From: Malaya genurostris
Lineage: Eukaryota > Arthropoda > Insecta > Diptera > Culicidae
Reading direction: 5' to 3'
Assembly (NCBI RefSeq): GCF_030247185.1
Contig: NC_080571.1
Span: forward strand, 15,097,631-15,161,630
Length of the DNA stretch: 64,000 nt
Of the stretch, positions 10,786 through 19,962 are shown piece by piece. Below the pieces are notes generated by a model. That model did no database searches. It worked only from the letters and a program-made list of their open reading frames with translations, and was not told the DNA's origin. Position 1 is the first letter of the stretch. Each line of letters starts with the position of its first letter. The position numbers and the translations under genes were made by a program.

Positions 10786-11258
10786 GTCGCGGAACTACTT
10801 CCGCGCAGAAATAAGTAATTCGGGGGGAAATATAATGGTCAAAAACGAATAATCGAAGTAACGGTACTTAACTTAAGATCCAACGGGGGACACCAAGCTG
10901 GTCTTCGTCGGTCGGCGTATCGCCGCTTTGATGATGTGCAAAAAACCTCCGAGAGGAAAAAGCACACTTATTTATTATCCTCACACAATGGCCGCTTGTT
11001 TACAATCCGCACACTTGGCCTTGATCGGCGAAACAATAACCGGCTAACGGTACCGTTTCGATCCACCGCTCACAATAAGGCACTGTTCTTTTATATAATG
11101 CGAAAAAAAACCTCTCAGAGGAAAAAGCACTATTGTCTATAACACAATATCGTTTCGAACGTCCGACCACTTTATCACACACACATAACTGGTTTTCAAT
11201 GCTTTCGCAGTAAATCCAAATCACGTCCGTTCGCTCGGAAGGTTGAAACGGCAAATCA
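10786..11258 (-). promoter_or_regulatory. LINE 5' UTR, presumed internal promoter region
   Basis: This is the sequence between the target duplication and the ORF1 start. It contains a direct repeat of about 30 bp: plus-strand aacctccgagaggaaaaagc near 10940-10970 recurs as aacctctcagaggaaaaagc near 11110-11135. Full-length non-LTR elements carry an internal promoter here; the repeat may be part of it. That function is inferred. Confidence 0.55.
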
Positions 11259-11267
11259 ACGTTTTGG

Positions 11268-11522
11268 TTGTTTCTGCTTCTTATAGGTTCGAAGATTCAA
11301 ACGTTCTTTAGTACGAAGAACATTTGACTTCGAAGTGCCCACTTTTTTGGCCACATCCCGAACTGAAACCTCCTCCTTTTTCTCGAACGCACGTTTATCC
11401 AACTGAGGGTTAGTAGGACCGAACTTCCTGATTGCATTTCGCACGGCTTTTTCACTTACTCGTTCCATTTGTACACAATTTTTCGACGTTGTTCTGCTGA
11501 AAGTCCACGCATTTCGAAACAA
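11268..11522 (-). pseudogene. ITmD37E copy B, N-terminal transposase piece
   Basis: An 85-codon open piece, reading ERVSEKAVRNAIRKFG then KEEVSVRDVAKKVGTSKSNVL then LRTYKKQKQPKR, covers the paired helix-turn-helix DNA-binding region of the ITmD37E transposase. Compared with copies D and E it lacks the DNTFEDKPKTGRK-like hinge between the two HTH motifs. It is cut on its C-terminal side by the LINE and on its upstream side by the element at 11542. Confidence 0.8.
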
Positions 11523-11541
11523 ACTAATGAAAACGAATAAA

Positions 11542-12870
11542 CACGGAGAACCCTTCGATCATAAAATTGCGATATCGCAGTTTTTGATTTTTGCAATAGT
11601 TGATTTAACTAATTTCTTTTTGATTCAACCAATATGGTTTTTGATTTGCATATATTCAAGTAGTTGAAAAATATGTTGTTTTGAATGCTGTCAAATGCCG
11701 GAGACAGTTGAAAGCAAAACAATAATTGCAATGCAAAATCAACAACTTTTTTTGTTAAAATCTGTTCGCGTCGCTTCAAAATGTCAATGAAAACAACATC
11801 GATGGTTAAAGCGTTTGGTGAAATTGTGTTTATTCGATTTGAGAAGTTTATGATAACAAGTGTTTATTTAACAGCGGTGTTTGTGATAAAGTTAACTTTG
11901 TTTTAGATGAAAAAGATTTGGTGACAAATTAGAAAATGTTAATGAATGATCATCTCGTAATCTTTCAGGTATGCGCAAAAATTTTATGCTTTAAATTCGA
12001 TCATTGATTTACTTCCAGCTGTCTGATACTGACGATGATGTTCATGCATTAGCATGACATGAATTTAATTCATAAAAGTAACAGGAGCGAAGGGTTTCAA
12101 ACACACAGAACGCGCTGCGATTGAATGGCGCGTTTGAATTGCCGTCGCAAAATTCCAATTCCCAGCGGTTGATGCACCCAAGCTCATATAAATTGACTAA
12201 AATTATCAGTGCATAACTTTAGTTCAACTGTTTGAATTCATCATCTTTCTATACCCATTTTAGGTAAATTTAATAATTTCGCTAATTTACTCGCCCCTCC
12301 GATCAGTTCAGATCAGATCAGTTCTGATTTCGTAATGATAATTTATTCCTTGGTTAAGATCACTTGAAATCAGCAGTGATCGGTGGTTCACCCAGCCCTA
12401 ATGGTATTACATGTCAATATAAAATACTATTTATATTTTAACAACGATATTTATTTCATGAATCTCAACATACCGAACTTATTTCAAATAGATCATGACG
12501 TGTATCAGTAAGTATATTTTGATTATTTTCGCAAATCAATAACATTGTTCGAGTTGATTCAACTATTTGCAATGTCTAAAACAAATAAAACCGATTTATT
12601 TTTCAACCAGCAGAATTTTGTTTTAATAACAACACCAGTTATTTCAACTAAAATATTTGTTGAAATTGAAAGGTATGTGTCCTCACTAATTGACAGCATT
12701 TTTTTTCAAACAGTTAAATTAGTTGTTTCAACCATCGTTTCTGCTAATCGAAAAACAAAAATGACAGTTTAGATAAAACAACAATCGATTAGTTGTACCA
12801 AATTTTAACCAATCGAATTAAGAAAATCAACTAATATTCTGGTTGAAAATGGATCGCGGGTGGTTCCGTG
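11542..12870. mobile_element. unclassified terminal-inverted-repeat element with CACGGA ends
   Basis: This 1329-bp insertion starts CACGGAGAACCCTTCGATC and ends with GATCGCGGGTGGTTCCGTG, an imperfect inverted repeat of about 20 bp. The flanks rejoin to cgaataaacaactg of ITmD37E, leaving an apparent 2-bp (aa) duplication. CAC-initial ends and a 2-3 bp duplication recall the EnSpm/CACTA group, but this is only a resemblance. The interior is AT-rich, with many gttgaaacaac-like motifs in both orientations near each end, and has no frame longer than about 75 codons. It is a non-autonomous element. Confidence 0.6.
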
Positions 12871-13000
12871 AACAACTGCACAAGTGGTTAGAGAAGATTG
12901 TAAAAAAACAGGACGCAACCATAAAAATTTACAGATTCTGAACCATTGCGGAATGACAGCGGTTTTTGGTTGCGTCCATACTTTCAGGGACAGTCTTTAC

Positions 13001-13487
13001 ATAAGTCATGTTCGATGTTGCCAAAAACTAATTTTAGAAAGCTGTAATTTTTTAGTTTTTTCTGGTGTACCTTTAACACTGAATATTTGATCACAAATTG
13101 CTAAACATATTTCTTATAGTATGTAATTAAGAATAAAGTTGTTACGTTACGTACAACAAGAGATATTTACGATCGAAACTTATTAAAAAAATCGAAAAAT
13201 TCTAATTTTGGAATAGTCTATGTTGACGTATTTACATCAAAATCAGTCTTGACTCCTATGGGTCTCTTCATCTGTGCAAAATCATGGGTAGCAATGTTAA
13301 AGACATTTGCGAAGTTTAATTCAAATCGATGCCTGTCGATCCCGATTTGGTTATCGTTTTCTGGAATGAATTTCTTGAGATTGCTTACGCCGAGATACGT
13401 TTCAACGCGTTCGATTATAACGATAACGATGATGGCATATTCATAGGAAGAGCTTTCTGAAGAGATGCAATTGCAAATGACGCAGCT
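13001..13487. other. unassigned sequence between ITmD37E copy B and a SINE
   Basis: No recognisable gene or repeat. Short open frames (65-68 codons) show no family features. Confidence 0.4.
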
Positions 13488-13500
13488 ATATTTGTTTGAC

Positions 13501-13652
13501 GGGAACGGGTTTAGCGTGATGGGTAAGTCGATGCCTTTTACTCAGCCCACCTGGGTTCGATTCCCAACCCCGCACATAGGATCAGGAAGTTTTTCTGGCC
13601 CGAAGAGGTGAATGACCTTGTGGTTGAAGCCTCTATAATCGAAACAAAAAAA
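13501..13652 (+). mobile_element. tRNA-derived SINE, full length with 13-bp target duplication
   Basis: The 152-bp body begins with a tRNA-like head. An A-box-like ttagcgtgatgggtaag is followed by a B box within ctgggttcgattcccaac, the two RNA polymerase III promoter elements. A tRNA-unrelated body (ctggcccgaagaggtgaatg...) and an A-rich tail (aaacaaaaaaa) follow. Perfect 13-bp duplications atatttgtttgac flank it (13488-13500 and 13653-13665), proving insertion by target-primed reverse transcription. The body sequence is of a type I associate with mosquito SINEs, but the family name is not certain. Confidence 0.88.
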
Positions 13653-13665
13653 ATATTTGTTTGAC

Positions 13666-15300
13666 AGTCTTCAAGCGTGCTCGGCATGAGAATCAAGCTT
13701 CACATCCATTAGGAATAAGATTCAGCTAATTTACAAGGCTGACTATTAAAGACAGCGTTGCGTAGAAATACGATTGAGGGAATCAGTTGGTAATTAATCG
13801 AACTTCAATTTTTAAGTACCCCTCGTACCTCCTCAGTCCAACGGGACCGATGACAACCATGATGACGGTCGCAGAAAACATTTCAGGCCCCAACAAGAAG
13901 AAAGCAAACGTTTATAAACAACAATCTCCAAACGAACGATGATGATGACGGTGATTGCGGTACAAATTAGACAACGTGTTAAATGTCTTTCGGAAAATTT
14001 GCTTGATTAATTTCACACCTTGCCAAGGGTGTGCTCCGTTGCGATGTAACCAGGTGCAAAACAAAAATCAACGGTTGCTTGGATGCACACTCACTAACCT
14101 ACCTTCCCGAAGAGTCAAAGTGCAAGTGGTTATTTTTTCCGCTCACTCAGCAGCTCACTCACCTGGACCCGAAAGAGGTATCGCCTGGGCATCAAAGCAA
14201 TCAGTCTAATGATAGCCTGAATGGTGGCACTGTGGAACGGACTAACTGGCGACTGGGACTGTTGGCCCAAGTCTGTTGGTCGTAGTCTAGTTGAACCACC
14301 TGACGTTAATCACCTTTCGTTAGCACTGGCGCAGACTTCAGTCCGTAGCAAATTGCAGAAATGTGAAATGTTTGTGTGAGTGCGCTTTTTCAATTTCTCA
14401 CTCATAAACCCGTCGACAGTTGCTAATAGAGGTGGATGGGCCCGGTCCGATGGGAGTGATAATTAGCGGACAAGTTTGCGGTAACGACACGACACGGGAC
14501 ACTGTGGTCTAGTTCCGAACCGTCAATTGTTCCTAACAAACTGATTTAATCGATCGGACAAATAAATAAATCAAGTCACGTCACGACTGGCGAACAGTTC
14601 TGGATGATAAATGATGTGCGAAAAATTACCGTGACTTCCCGTGGGTCCCGATGGGCTGAGGTCAACCCAAGTGTCAAGTGCAGAATGGGACGAATGGAAT
14701 GAATCTCCGGACCAGACCTTAGCTTGGTCGGTCTTCGCCGGTTCCGAGGAGATCACATTCAACGGCTTGGAAATGCCAGGAATCTTTGTTTGTTTCCTCG
14801 GCGATTGAAAGATCGTGATTGAACCGAGTTCGCTCGGAAGGGACGTCAAATTCTCGGAATATGTTTTTTTTATTCTTAAATTTGGCCGCTCGGTGCTGAA
14901 CCTCGAGTGAAGATGTTTGATTAGAGTGTAATTCGAGAGCGGGAGAATAATTTGAGAAATTTATTGTGCGAAATTGTGTTCGTTCGGGAAGAAGATCCAT
15001 CGGGCCGATGGGGCAGAACAAAGACAGCATGATTTATTTCCCATGGGTGATCATCGCATTAAACCGAGCGCAAAATTTATGGCTCTATCGTTGGCAGAGG
15101 AATAATGGACTTTTAGATTATAACTTATTTATGTTCGTAGCTGTCGGCAAGGTCATGGGGAATCGATCAGAACTAGGAGTAGCTTGAGGAAAGACCGTTA
15201 GATAGTAAGTGAGAACCCAGAAAATTTTATTCAATGTTTAGCCCTACGATTGGGGTAGAATTTTTAGACAGAAAAATTAAAATTTGACGACCACAATTCG
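13666..15300. other. GC-richer, apparently single-copy noncoding stretch
   Basis: No TE signature or tandem repeat is visible. Composition is more balanced than the surrounding repeats, and several 70-100 codon frames on both strands overlap without a recognisable protein. It could hold host regulatory or untranslated sequence, which I cannot demonstrate. Confidence 0.4.
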
Positions 15301-16219
15301 AATTCGATTTGACAATATTACTGAGAACTTTAAACGATATACATACTGAGAAAAAGAGACTACTAAACGTTCTAGGCCCGTGCGCAGGAATCATTCAAAG
15401 GGTGGCTCAAAAGGTATGGAAGGCGCAAAAATTGGAAAGAAAGTGCGTCATTAACAATGGTGACACTGTAAAACTAATTCTTAGAAAGAAGTATGAATTG
15501 TCGAGTTATTTGCCCATTTACATAAAAAGTATTCCATTGTTCAAAATTTTCCATGGGATTGTTGAAACCCTTAACTTAAGCTCTAGAATCCAGTTAAAAA
15601 TCTGATCGAAAATTTGTTTCAGTTTCAGTGCATTTCTAGAATTCAGACCACCTTTATTGTTTGTATTACAAGAAAGCTTATTTGGATGATTTTTAAATTT
15701 AATACTTTTTATCTACCTTGAAGATGAATGAACAAACCATCGAAACGTTGTTCACCAACGTGAAATAATTATTCTATAGCAACAAATGGCGAAATAAGTC
15801 ATCTTCTAAAGAAAGTATAATTCAGTACCAGAATCCAGTTCAAGAATTAGGTTTTAAAATCCAGGTGCAGGAATTTGCTCCAGAATCTAGACCCGGAGGT
15901 CATTTCCACAATCCAGAACCAGGTCCAAAACCATAGTTTAAAATTCACGGTCTGATGTAGAATTCTTCCATGGATCTCGACCTGGACCTGGACTTGATCC
16001 GAAACCTAGAATTACCAAATGACTATGACTGCATCTTGAATCTCGGTCAGAAAATTCCAGATCCTGAACTCGCAACTTTTTACGGGATCAGTTCTAGAAA
16101 AGAAACCTTTTTTAATCCACCTAGTGGTGTCATAATGTCTTTCTATTGCCATTTAAATAGGCTTATTAAAACATTTGAAAGATTTCATTCTCGTTCATTA
16201 GTATTGAGAGCTTATCAAA
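15301..16219. repeat. AT-rich stretch with a degenerate short-period repeat (about 15830-16090)
   Basis: The first 500 bases show nothing recognisable. From about 15830 the sequence becomes a decayed array of cagaatccagttc / ctggacctgga-like words of the same style as 56190-57110 and 62731-64000. Near 16116-16150 lies the recurrent motif ccacctagtggtgtcata with tctttct. Confidence 0.5.
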
Positions 16220-16221
16220 TA

Positions 16222-16973
16222 AAGACGGTCCCAGGAAGTATGGACGCACTTTGATTTCGCTGTAAATAATTCACAAGTGTTAGCTATTCAAATTTTATTC
16301 GATATACTGATAATATTAGACTACAACAACAGAATATTGTTCTCAAAATTTGCTACTTAACCATTGTAGACTAGCTGGCGCACCTTCCTGCGAACGTTCC
16401 TCATTAAATTCCGTACCGACTTCTTGGCGACAAGTTTTGACACTTTTTTCCAATCTTTTTCGAACTGTTGAATGGTCATTTTTCCTAAGATGTGCCTTCG
16501 TTAATGCTCAAAATTCCTCAATTGGTCGAAGTTGTGGGCAATTCGGTGGATTCATGTCTTTTGGGACGAAAGTGACATTTTTGGTAGTCTACCATTCTAC
16601 CGTTGATTTCGAGGAGTGGCAAGAAGCAAGATCTAGCCAGAAGACAACAGGATCCTTGTGGCTTCGAATCATGGGTAGAAGTCGTTTTTGTAAACATTCC
16701 TTGATTTATATTTCGCTGTTCATTGAAACAGTGGTGATAAAGGGTTTCGAAATCTTACCGCAGCTACAAATTGCTTGTCAGACCATAGCTTTCTTACCAA
16801 ATTTTTCGACTTCAATCCATGTCTCGGACTGGTTGAACACTTGCACTTCTAGCACCGTATAATATTGTGGTCCCGGTAAGGATTTGTAATCGAGTTTCAC
16901 GTAGGTTTCGTCGTCCATGATTATGAAGTTCAAATTTCCAGCAAGAATCGTATTGTACAGCTTTCGAATCCTC
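16222..16973 (-). pseudogene. ITmD37E copy C, truncated
   Basis: The left terminal repeat aagacggtcccaggaagt follows a TA at 16220-16221. The transposase C-terminal half then reads on the minus strand through the D-37-E region (PIEEFW equivalent near 16500-16530). About 18 nt are lost near 16476, among other indels, so it is frame-broken. The copy stops at 16973 inside the sequence equivalent to cgaaccctcggcctg, where a LINE fragment starts. The remainder of the transposon is not found on the far side. Confidence 0.85.
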
Positions 16974-18531
16974 GGCCATCATCTTTCTGTAACATTCAGA
17001 TTTTCCAACGAAGCTATAAATAATCCACTTAGTTCTATATTCAACTATAATAGAGCTAATTGGTTGGATTACAGATCTCACATTGAAAATCATGCGGATC
17101 ATGAAACTATTTTAGAAAATTCTGCGGACATCGACACAGCAATTGATAATTTGAATCATTATATTATCGAAGCTAGAAATCTTTCAGTTCCCAAAGCTCA
17201 AACTAAATTAAATTCTCCTAGCATCGATGACAATCTTCAACTGCTCATTCGGTTGAAGAATGTTCGTCGACGACAATATCAACGTTTTCGTGATCCTGCT
17301 ATGAAAAACATAGTTAAGGATTTACAAAAAGAAATTAAACATAGATTTACTCTTTTGCGAGACATAGACATTCTAGACATAGAAAAAGCATTCGACAGTG
17401 TTTGGCACAAAGGTTTAATAGCAAAAATGTCTGATTTCCAGTTTCCTATTTATTTGATCAAAATGATTCAAAATTATTTAACTGATCGTACTCTTCAGGT
17501 TAGCTATCAGAATTGTAAATCTGAATCTGAAAACCCGTACGAGCCGGTGTTCCGCAGGGTTCGAGCGTAGCGTATAATGTTTTTACTTCTGATCTTCCAA
17601 ATCTACCCGTTGGTTGTCAGAAATCGCTATTCTGTGACGACACAAGTCTGTTAGCCACGGGTAGAAATCTAAGAGTGATCTGCAGTCGCCTACAAAGAAG
17701 TTTAAATATTTTCAGTGATTATCTGTCAAAATGGAAAATTAAACCAAATGCAGCAAAAACGCAATTAATTATCTTTCCTCACAAACCAAGAGCTTCTTTT
17801 CTTAAACCAAACAATAATCACATTCTCAAATTGAATGGCTTGGAATTGACATGGTTCGATCAAGCTAAATACTTAGGTTTAACGTATGACAAAAAACTCA
17901 CTTTCAAGGATCACATTGAAGGAATCCAGGCAAAGTGTAATAAATATATTAAATGTTTATATCCTCTTATAAACAGAAATTCTAAGCTCTGTCTAAAGAA
18001 CAAATTGTTAATTTATAAATAAATTTTCAGACCAGCAATGCTTTATGCAGTACCAATTTGGTCAAGTTGTTGTTCCACCAGGAAGAAAACGCTTCAAAGG
18101 ATTCAGAATAAAATTCTGAAAATGATTTTGAAGCGTCCTCCCTGATTTAGTACAAATGAGTTACACAGACTCACAAATATAGAACCATTAGATGTAATGT
18201 CACATAATATTATAAGCAAATTCCGACAAAAATCGATGCAATCTTCAATTGAATCGATTCGTTCTCTGTATTAGTTAGTAAGTTAGTATATAAGTTCCTT
18301 TACCCCATTACACAATACAAGTAGGTTTAGAATTTTACCTACACAAAAATCTCTGAATTGCGGAAGCAAATGATGTCTTCATGGTAATAACCAAATCATG
18401 TTTATAATAGGGCTGAAAAGTCACCATTTGTGGCTGAACACCCAATTTAAATCTTAGTGATTTAATTTGAACTCCTATTCCAATAAATAGTTATTAACAA
18501 AAAAAATAAAAAAAAATAAAAAAAAAAAATA
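16974..18531 (+). pseudogene. jockey-like LINE ORF2 remnant with A-rich tail
   Basis: Broken reverse-transcriptase coding sequence. 16974-17570 encodes the pre-RT linker (PKAQTKLNSPSIDDNL..., RLKNVRRRQYQRF) joined directly to the palm motif DIEKAFDSVWHKGL, so the RT finger region has been deleted. 17580-17660 carries CDDTSLLATGR, equivalent to the F/YADDT box but with Cys first. 17675-18022 carries LSKWKIKPNAAKTQ and KYLGLTYDKKLTFKDHI (thumb side). 18030-18270 holds the decayed C-terminal RPAMLYAVPIW region with stops. A 3' UTR and an A-rich tail (about 18500-18531) close it. It has multiple stops and frameshifts, so it is inactive. Its 5' end is truncated against ITmD37E copy C. Confidence 0.85.
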
Positions 18532-18639
18532 CGAAGCTTCATTTATGTGCATCATATAGGATGTAAAATCACAATATTTTCATATAGATGCACATAAATG
18601 GAGTGGGACACACAAATTTACATTCAAGAACATGTAAAA

Positions 18640-18790
18640 TTTTGTGATTTACAAACTACATGGCTTGAACTCTAATGAAATAAAAAATAAAATGTCGATA
18701 GCACAAACAGCGGGACTTGAACCGAGAAACATTAGATCACAACGCACATCGATTACTCGACTGAACCACAGAAACACATATCTGCTTATT
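18640..18790 (-). mobile_element. tRNA-like SINE-type module
   Basis: Read on the minus strand, tggttcagtcgagtaatcg (A-box-like) is followed about 35 nt later by cggttcaagtcccgctg (B-box-like, with a short pairing stem), then a T/A-rich end (ttattttttatttc). This is the layout of a tRNA-derived polymerase III promoter. No clear target duplication was found and the arms do not fold into a convincing full tRNA. A small hairpin (catttatgtgcatc / gatgcacataaatg) lies just upstream at 18540-18600. Confidence 0.5.
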
Positions 18791-19221
18791 AAATAATTGA
18801 TACATCCAAATCCATACTGCGGTAATTGGTAGCCGAGTGTGCGCGTGGAATATTGCGTCATTTGAAAAATCAAGAGGTTATATTATGTTAATTATATCGT
18901 TTGTAGGTTTATGTGACATGTAAAATTTTTTTCTGTGTAGGTAAAATCAATTGAAGTGATATGTGAGTGAAGTGAAAGTGGAAGTGGAAGTGAGAACCTA
19001 AATTTTAATTTACAAAATACGATATAGAGAAGAAATAATTATTTAGAAGTAAATTGATCTATTTTAAAGGACTTGTAAGTAGGTGCACGAAAAAACGCCA
19101 TACTGATCTCCGATTTCTGGAAGTACAGAAAATAACAGTCCAAAACAAAACCCAAAAATAATAGCCAAACATTCCAACCAATCTATACAATGTCCTTCAG
19201 ATGCATGGTTCTACTCCAATA
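18791..19221. other. unassigned AT-rich sequence
   Basis: No element end or coding frame recognised, apart from a purine-rich gtgaagtgaaagtggaag tract near 18965. Confidence 0.4.
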
Positions 19222-19229
19222 ATCCCGTG

Positions 19230-19741
19230 TAGAGATGGGCAAAACAGTTCATTTCAAAGAACCGTTCAGTGATGCAGAATTCTGTTGAAAGAACTAGTTC
19301 TCCAGAGCCGTTCGTTCTATTCATAGTTGGTTTGTTTGTTCAAATGTCCCGAGTTGGCGGTTCAATGCATAAGACGCTGGTCTTACAAGCCAGTTGTCGT
19401 ATGTTCGAGCCCCGACCTGGAAGGTTTCTTAGTGTCAGTAGGATCCATAGTACTAGCCATGCAATGATTCTGCATTGTTTGTTCAAAGACTAAACGAGAT
19501 CTTACTTTTGTAAGCTTAAGCGAGGAAAAAAGGTCCCTCGAAGTAGAACCGAGGTTTCGTAACGAAACTTTCTTATTAGTACCGTTTTTGAAAAGTGGTT
19601 GAGCGAGCTTAAAAAACAAAAAAAAAGATCCCTCGACTTTGAACTGAGGAACTACCGTTCTCGAAAAAAGAACTCAGCTCGTTCATTCTTTCAAAAGAAT
19701 TAGTTCTTTTGAAGCGTTCGCGAACGAATTGCCCATCTCTA
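19230..19741. mobile_element. hAT-type MITE carrying a nested SINE
   Basis: Terminal inverted repeats tagagatgggcaa / ttgcccatctcta bound a 512-bp unit, and the 8-bp duplication atcccgtg lies on both sides (19222-19229 and 19742-19749). An 8-bp duplication with ends of the TAGAGATGGGC kind is characteristic of hAT transposons. There is no transposase; without the SINE and its second duplication the MITE is about 370 bp. Subterminal sequence contains several aagaacc/ggttctt-like inverted words. Confidence 0.85.
19345..19474 (+). mobile_element. tRNA-Val-like SINE, short copy, inside the hAT MITE
   Basis: The 130-bp body starts gtcccgagttggcgg. It contains an anticodon arm ctggt-cttacaa-gccag (loop CTTACAA, anticodon TAC) and a T-arm-like gtatgttcgagccccgac. 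The 13-bp duplication ttgtttgttcaaa flanks it (19332-19344 and 19475-19487). A longer copy lies at 47008-47208 on the other strand. There is no A tail. Confidence 0.85.
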
Positions 19742-19962
19742 ATCCCGTGACCAAAAATAAGGAGCATTATGGTGTAAAAATTGCAAAAAAGACAAAAAAA
19801 TGTTCATTGATCACGTTATGATTCCGACCAACTGCTACAGGATTTGAAAAACGCAACATAGGATTGAAGGAATAATTGTTCCAAGGAAATATATTTTTGC
19901 AATTTAGTATTTGCCTTATGAAATTAGTCCTATTTTATCATGAAGTTATTGGTTTTAATATT

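Larger units (their letters stand above)
5091..11258 (-). mobile_element. I-clade non-LTR retrotransposon (LINE), apparently full length
   Basis: This 6.17-kb element lies on the minus strand. From its 5' end it has a roughly 470-nt 5' UTR (10786-11258), ORF1 (9439-10785), ORF2 (5766-9446), a roughly 660-nt 3' UTR and an A tail, seen as 15 T on the plus strand at 5091-5105 with an AATAAA just before it. The target duplication acgttttgg flanks it (5082-5090 and 11259-11267), and the empty site matches uninterrupted ITmD37E sequence. The gene order, the endonuclease-RT-RNase H architecture of ORF2 and the zinc knuckles of ORF1 place it in the I group. Both ORFs are uninterrupted, so it may be recent and possibly competent. 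It inserted into ITmD37E copy B. Confidence 0.92.
2195..12997 (-). mobile_element. ITmD37E copy B, split into four pieces by three nested insertions
   Basis: Four minus-strand pieces are collinear with the full-length ITmD37E copy: 2195-2465, 5049-5090, 11259-11541 and 12871-12997. Each break coincides with the end of another element. Joining the flanks at each break matches the uninterrupted homologue closely: gctttcgaac-CGTCG-gcctg at the first, ACGTTTTGG-ttgtttctg at the second, and cgaataaa-caactg at the third. The far right end carries the terminal repeat gtccatactttcagggacag and a flanking TA at 12998-12999. The transposase C-terminus and the left terminal repeat are missing, and about 135 nt are deleted near 2240. 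This is the oldest layer of the 11-kb stack. Confidence 0.85.
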
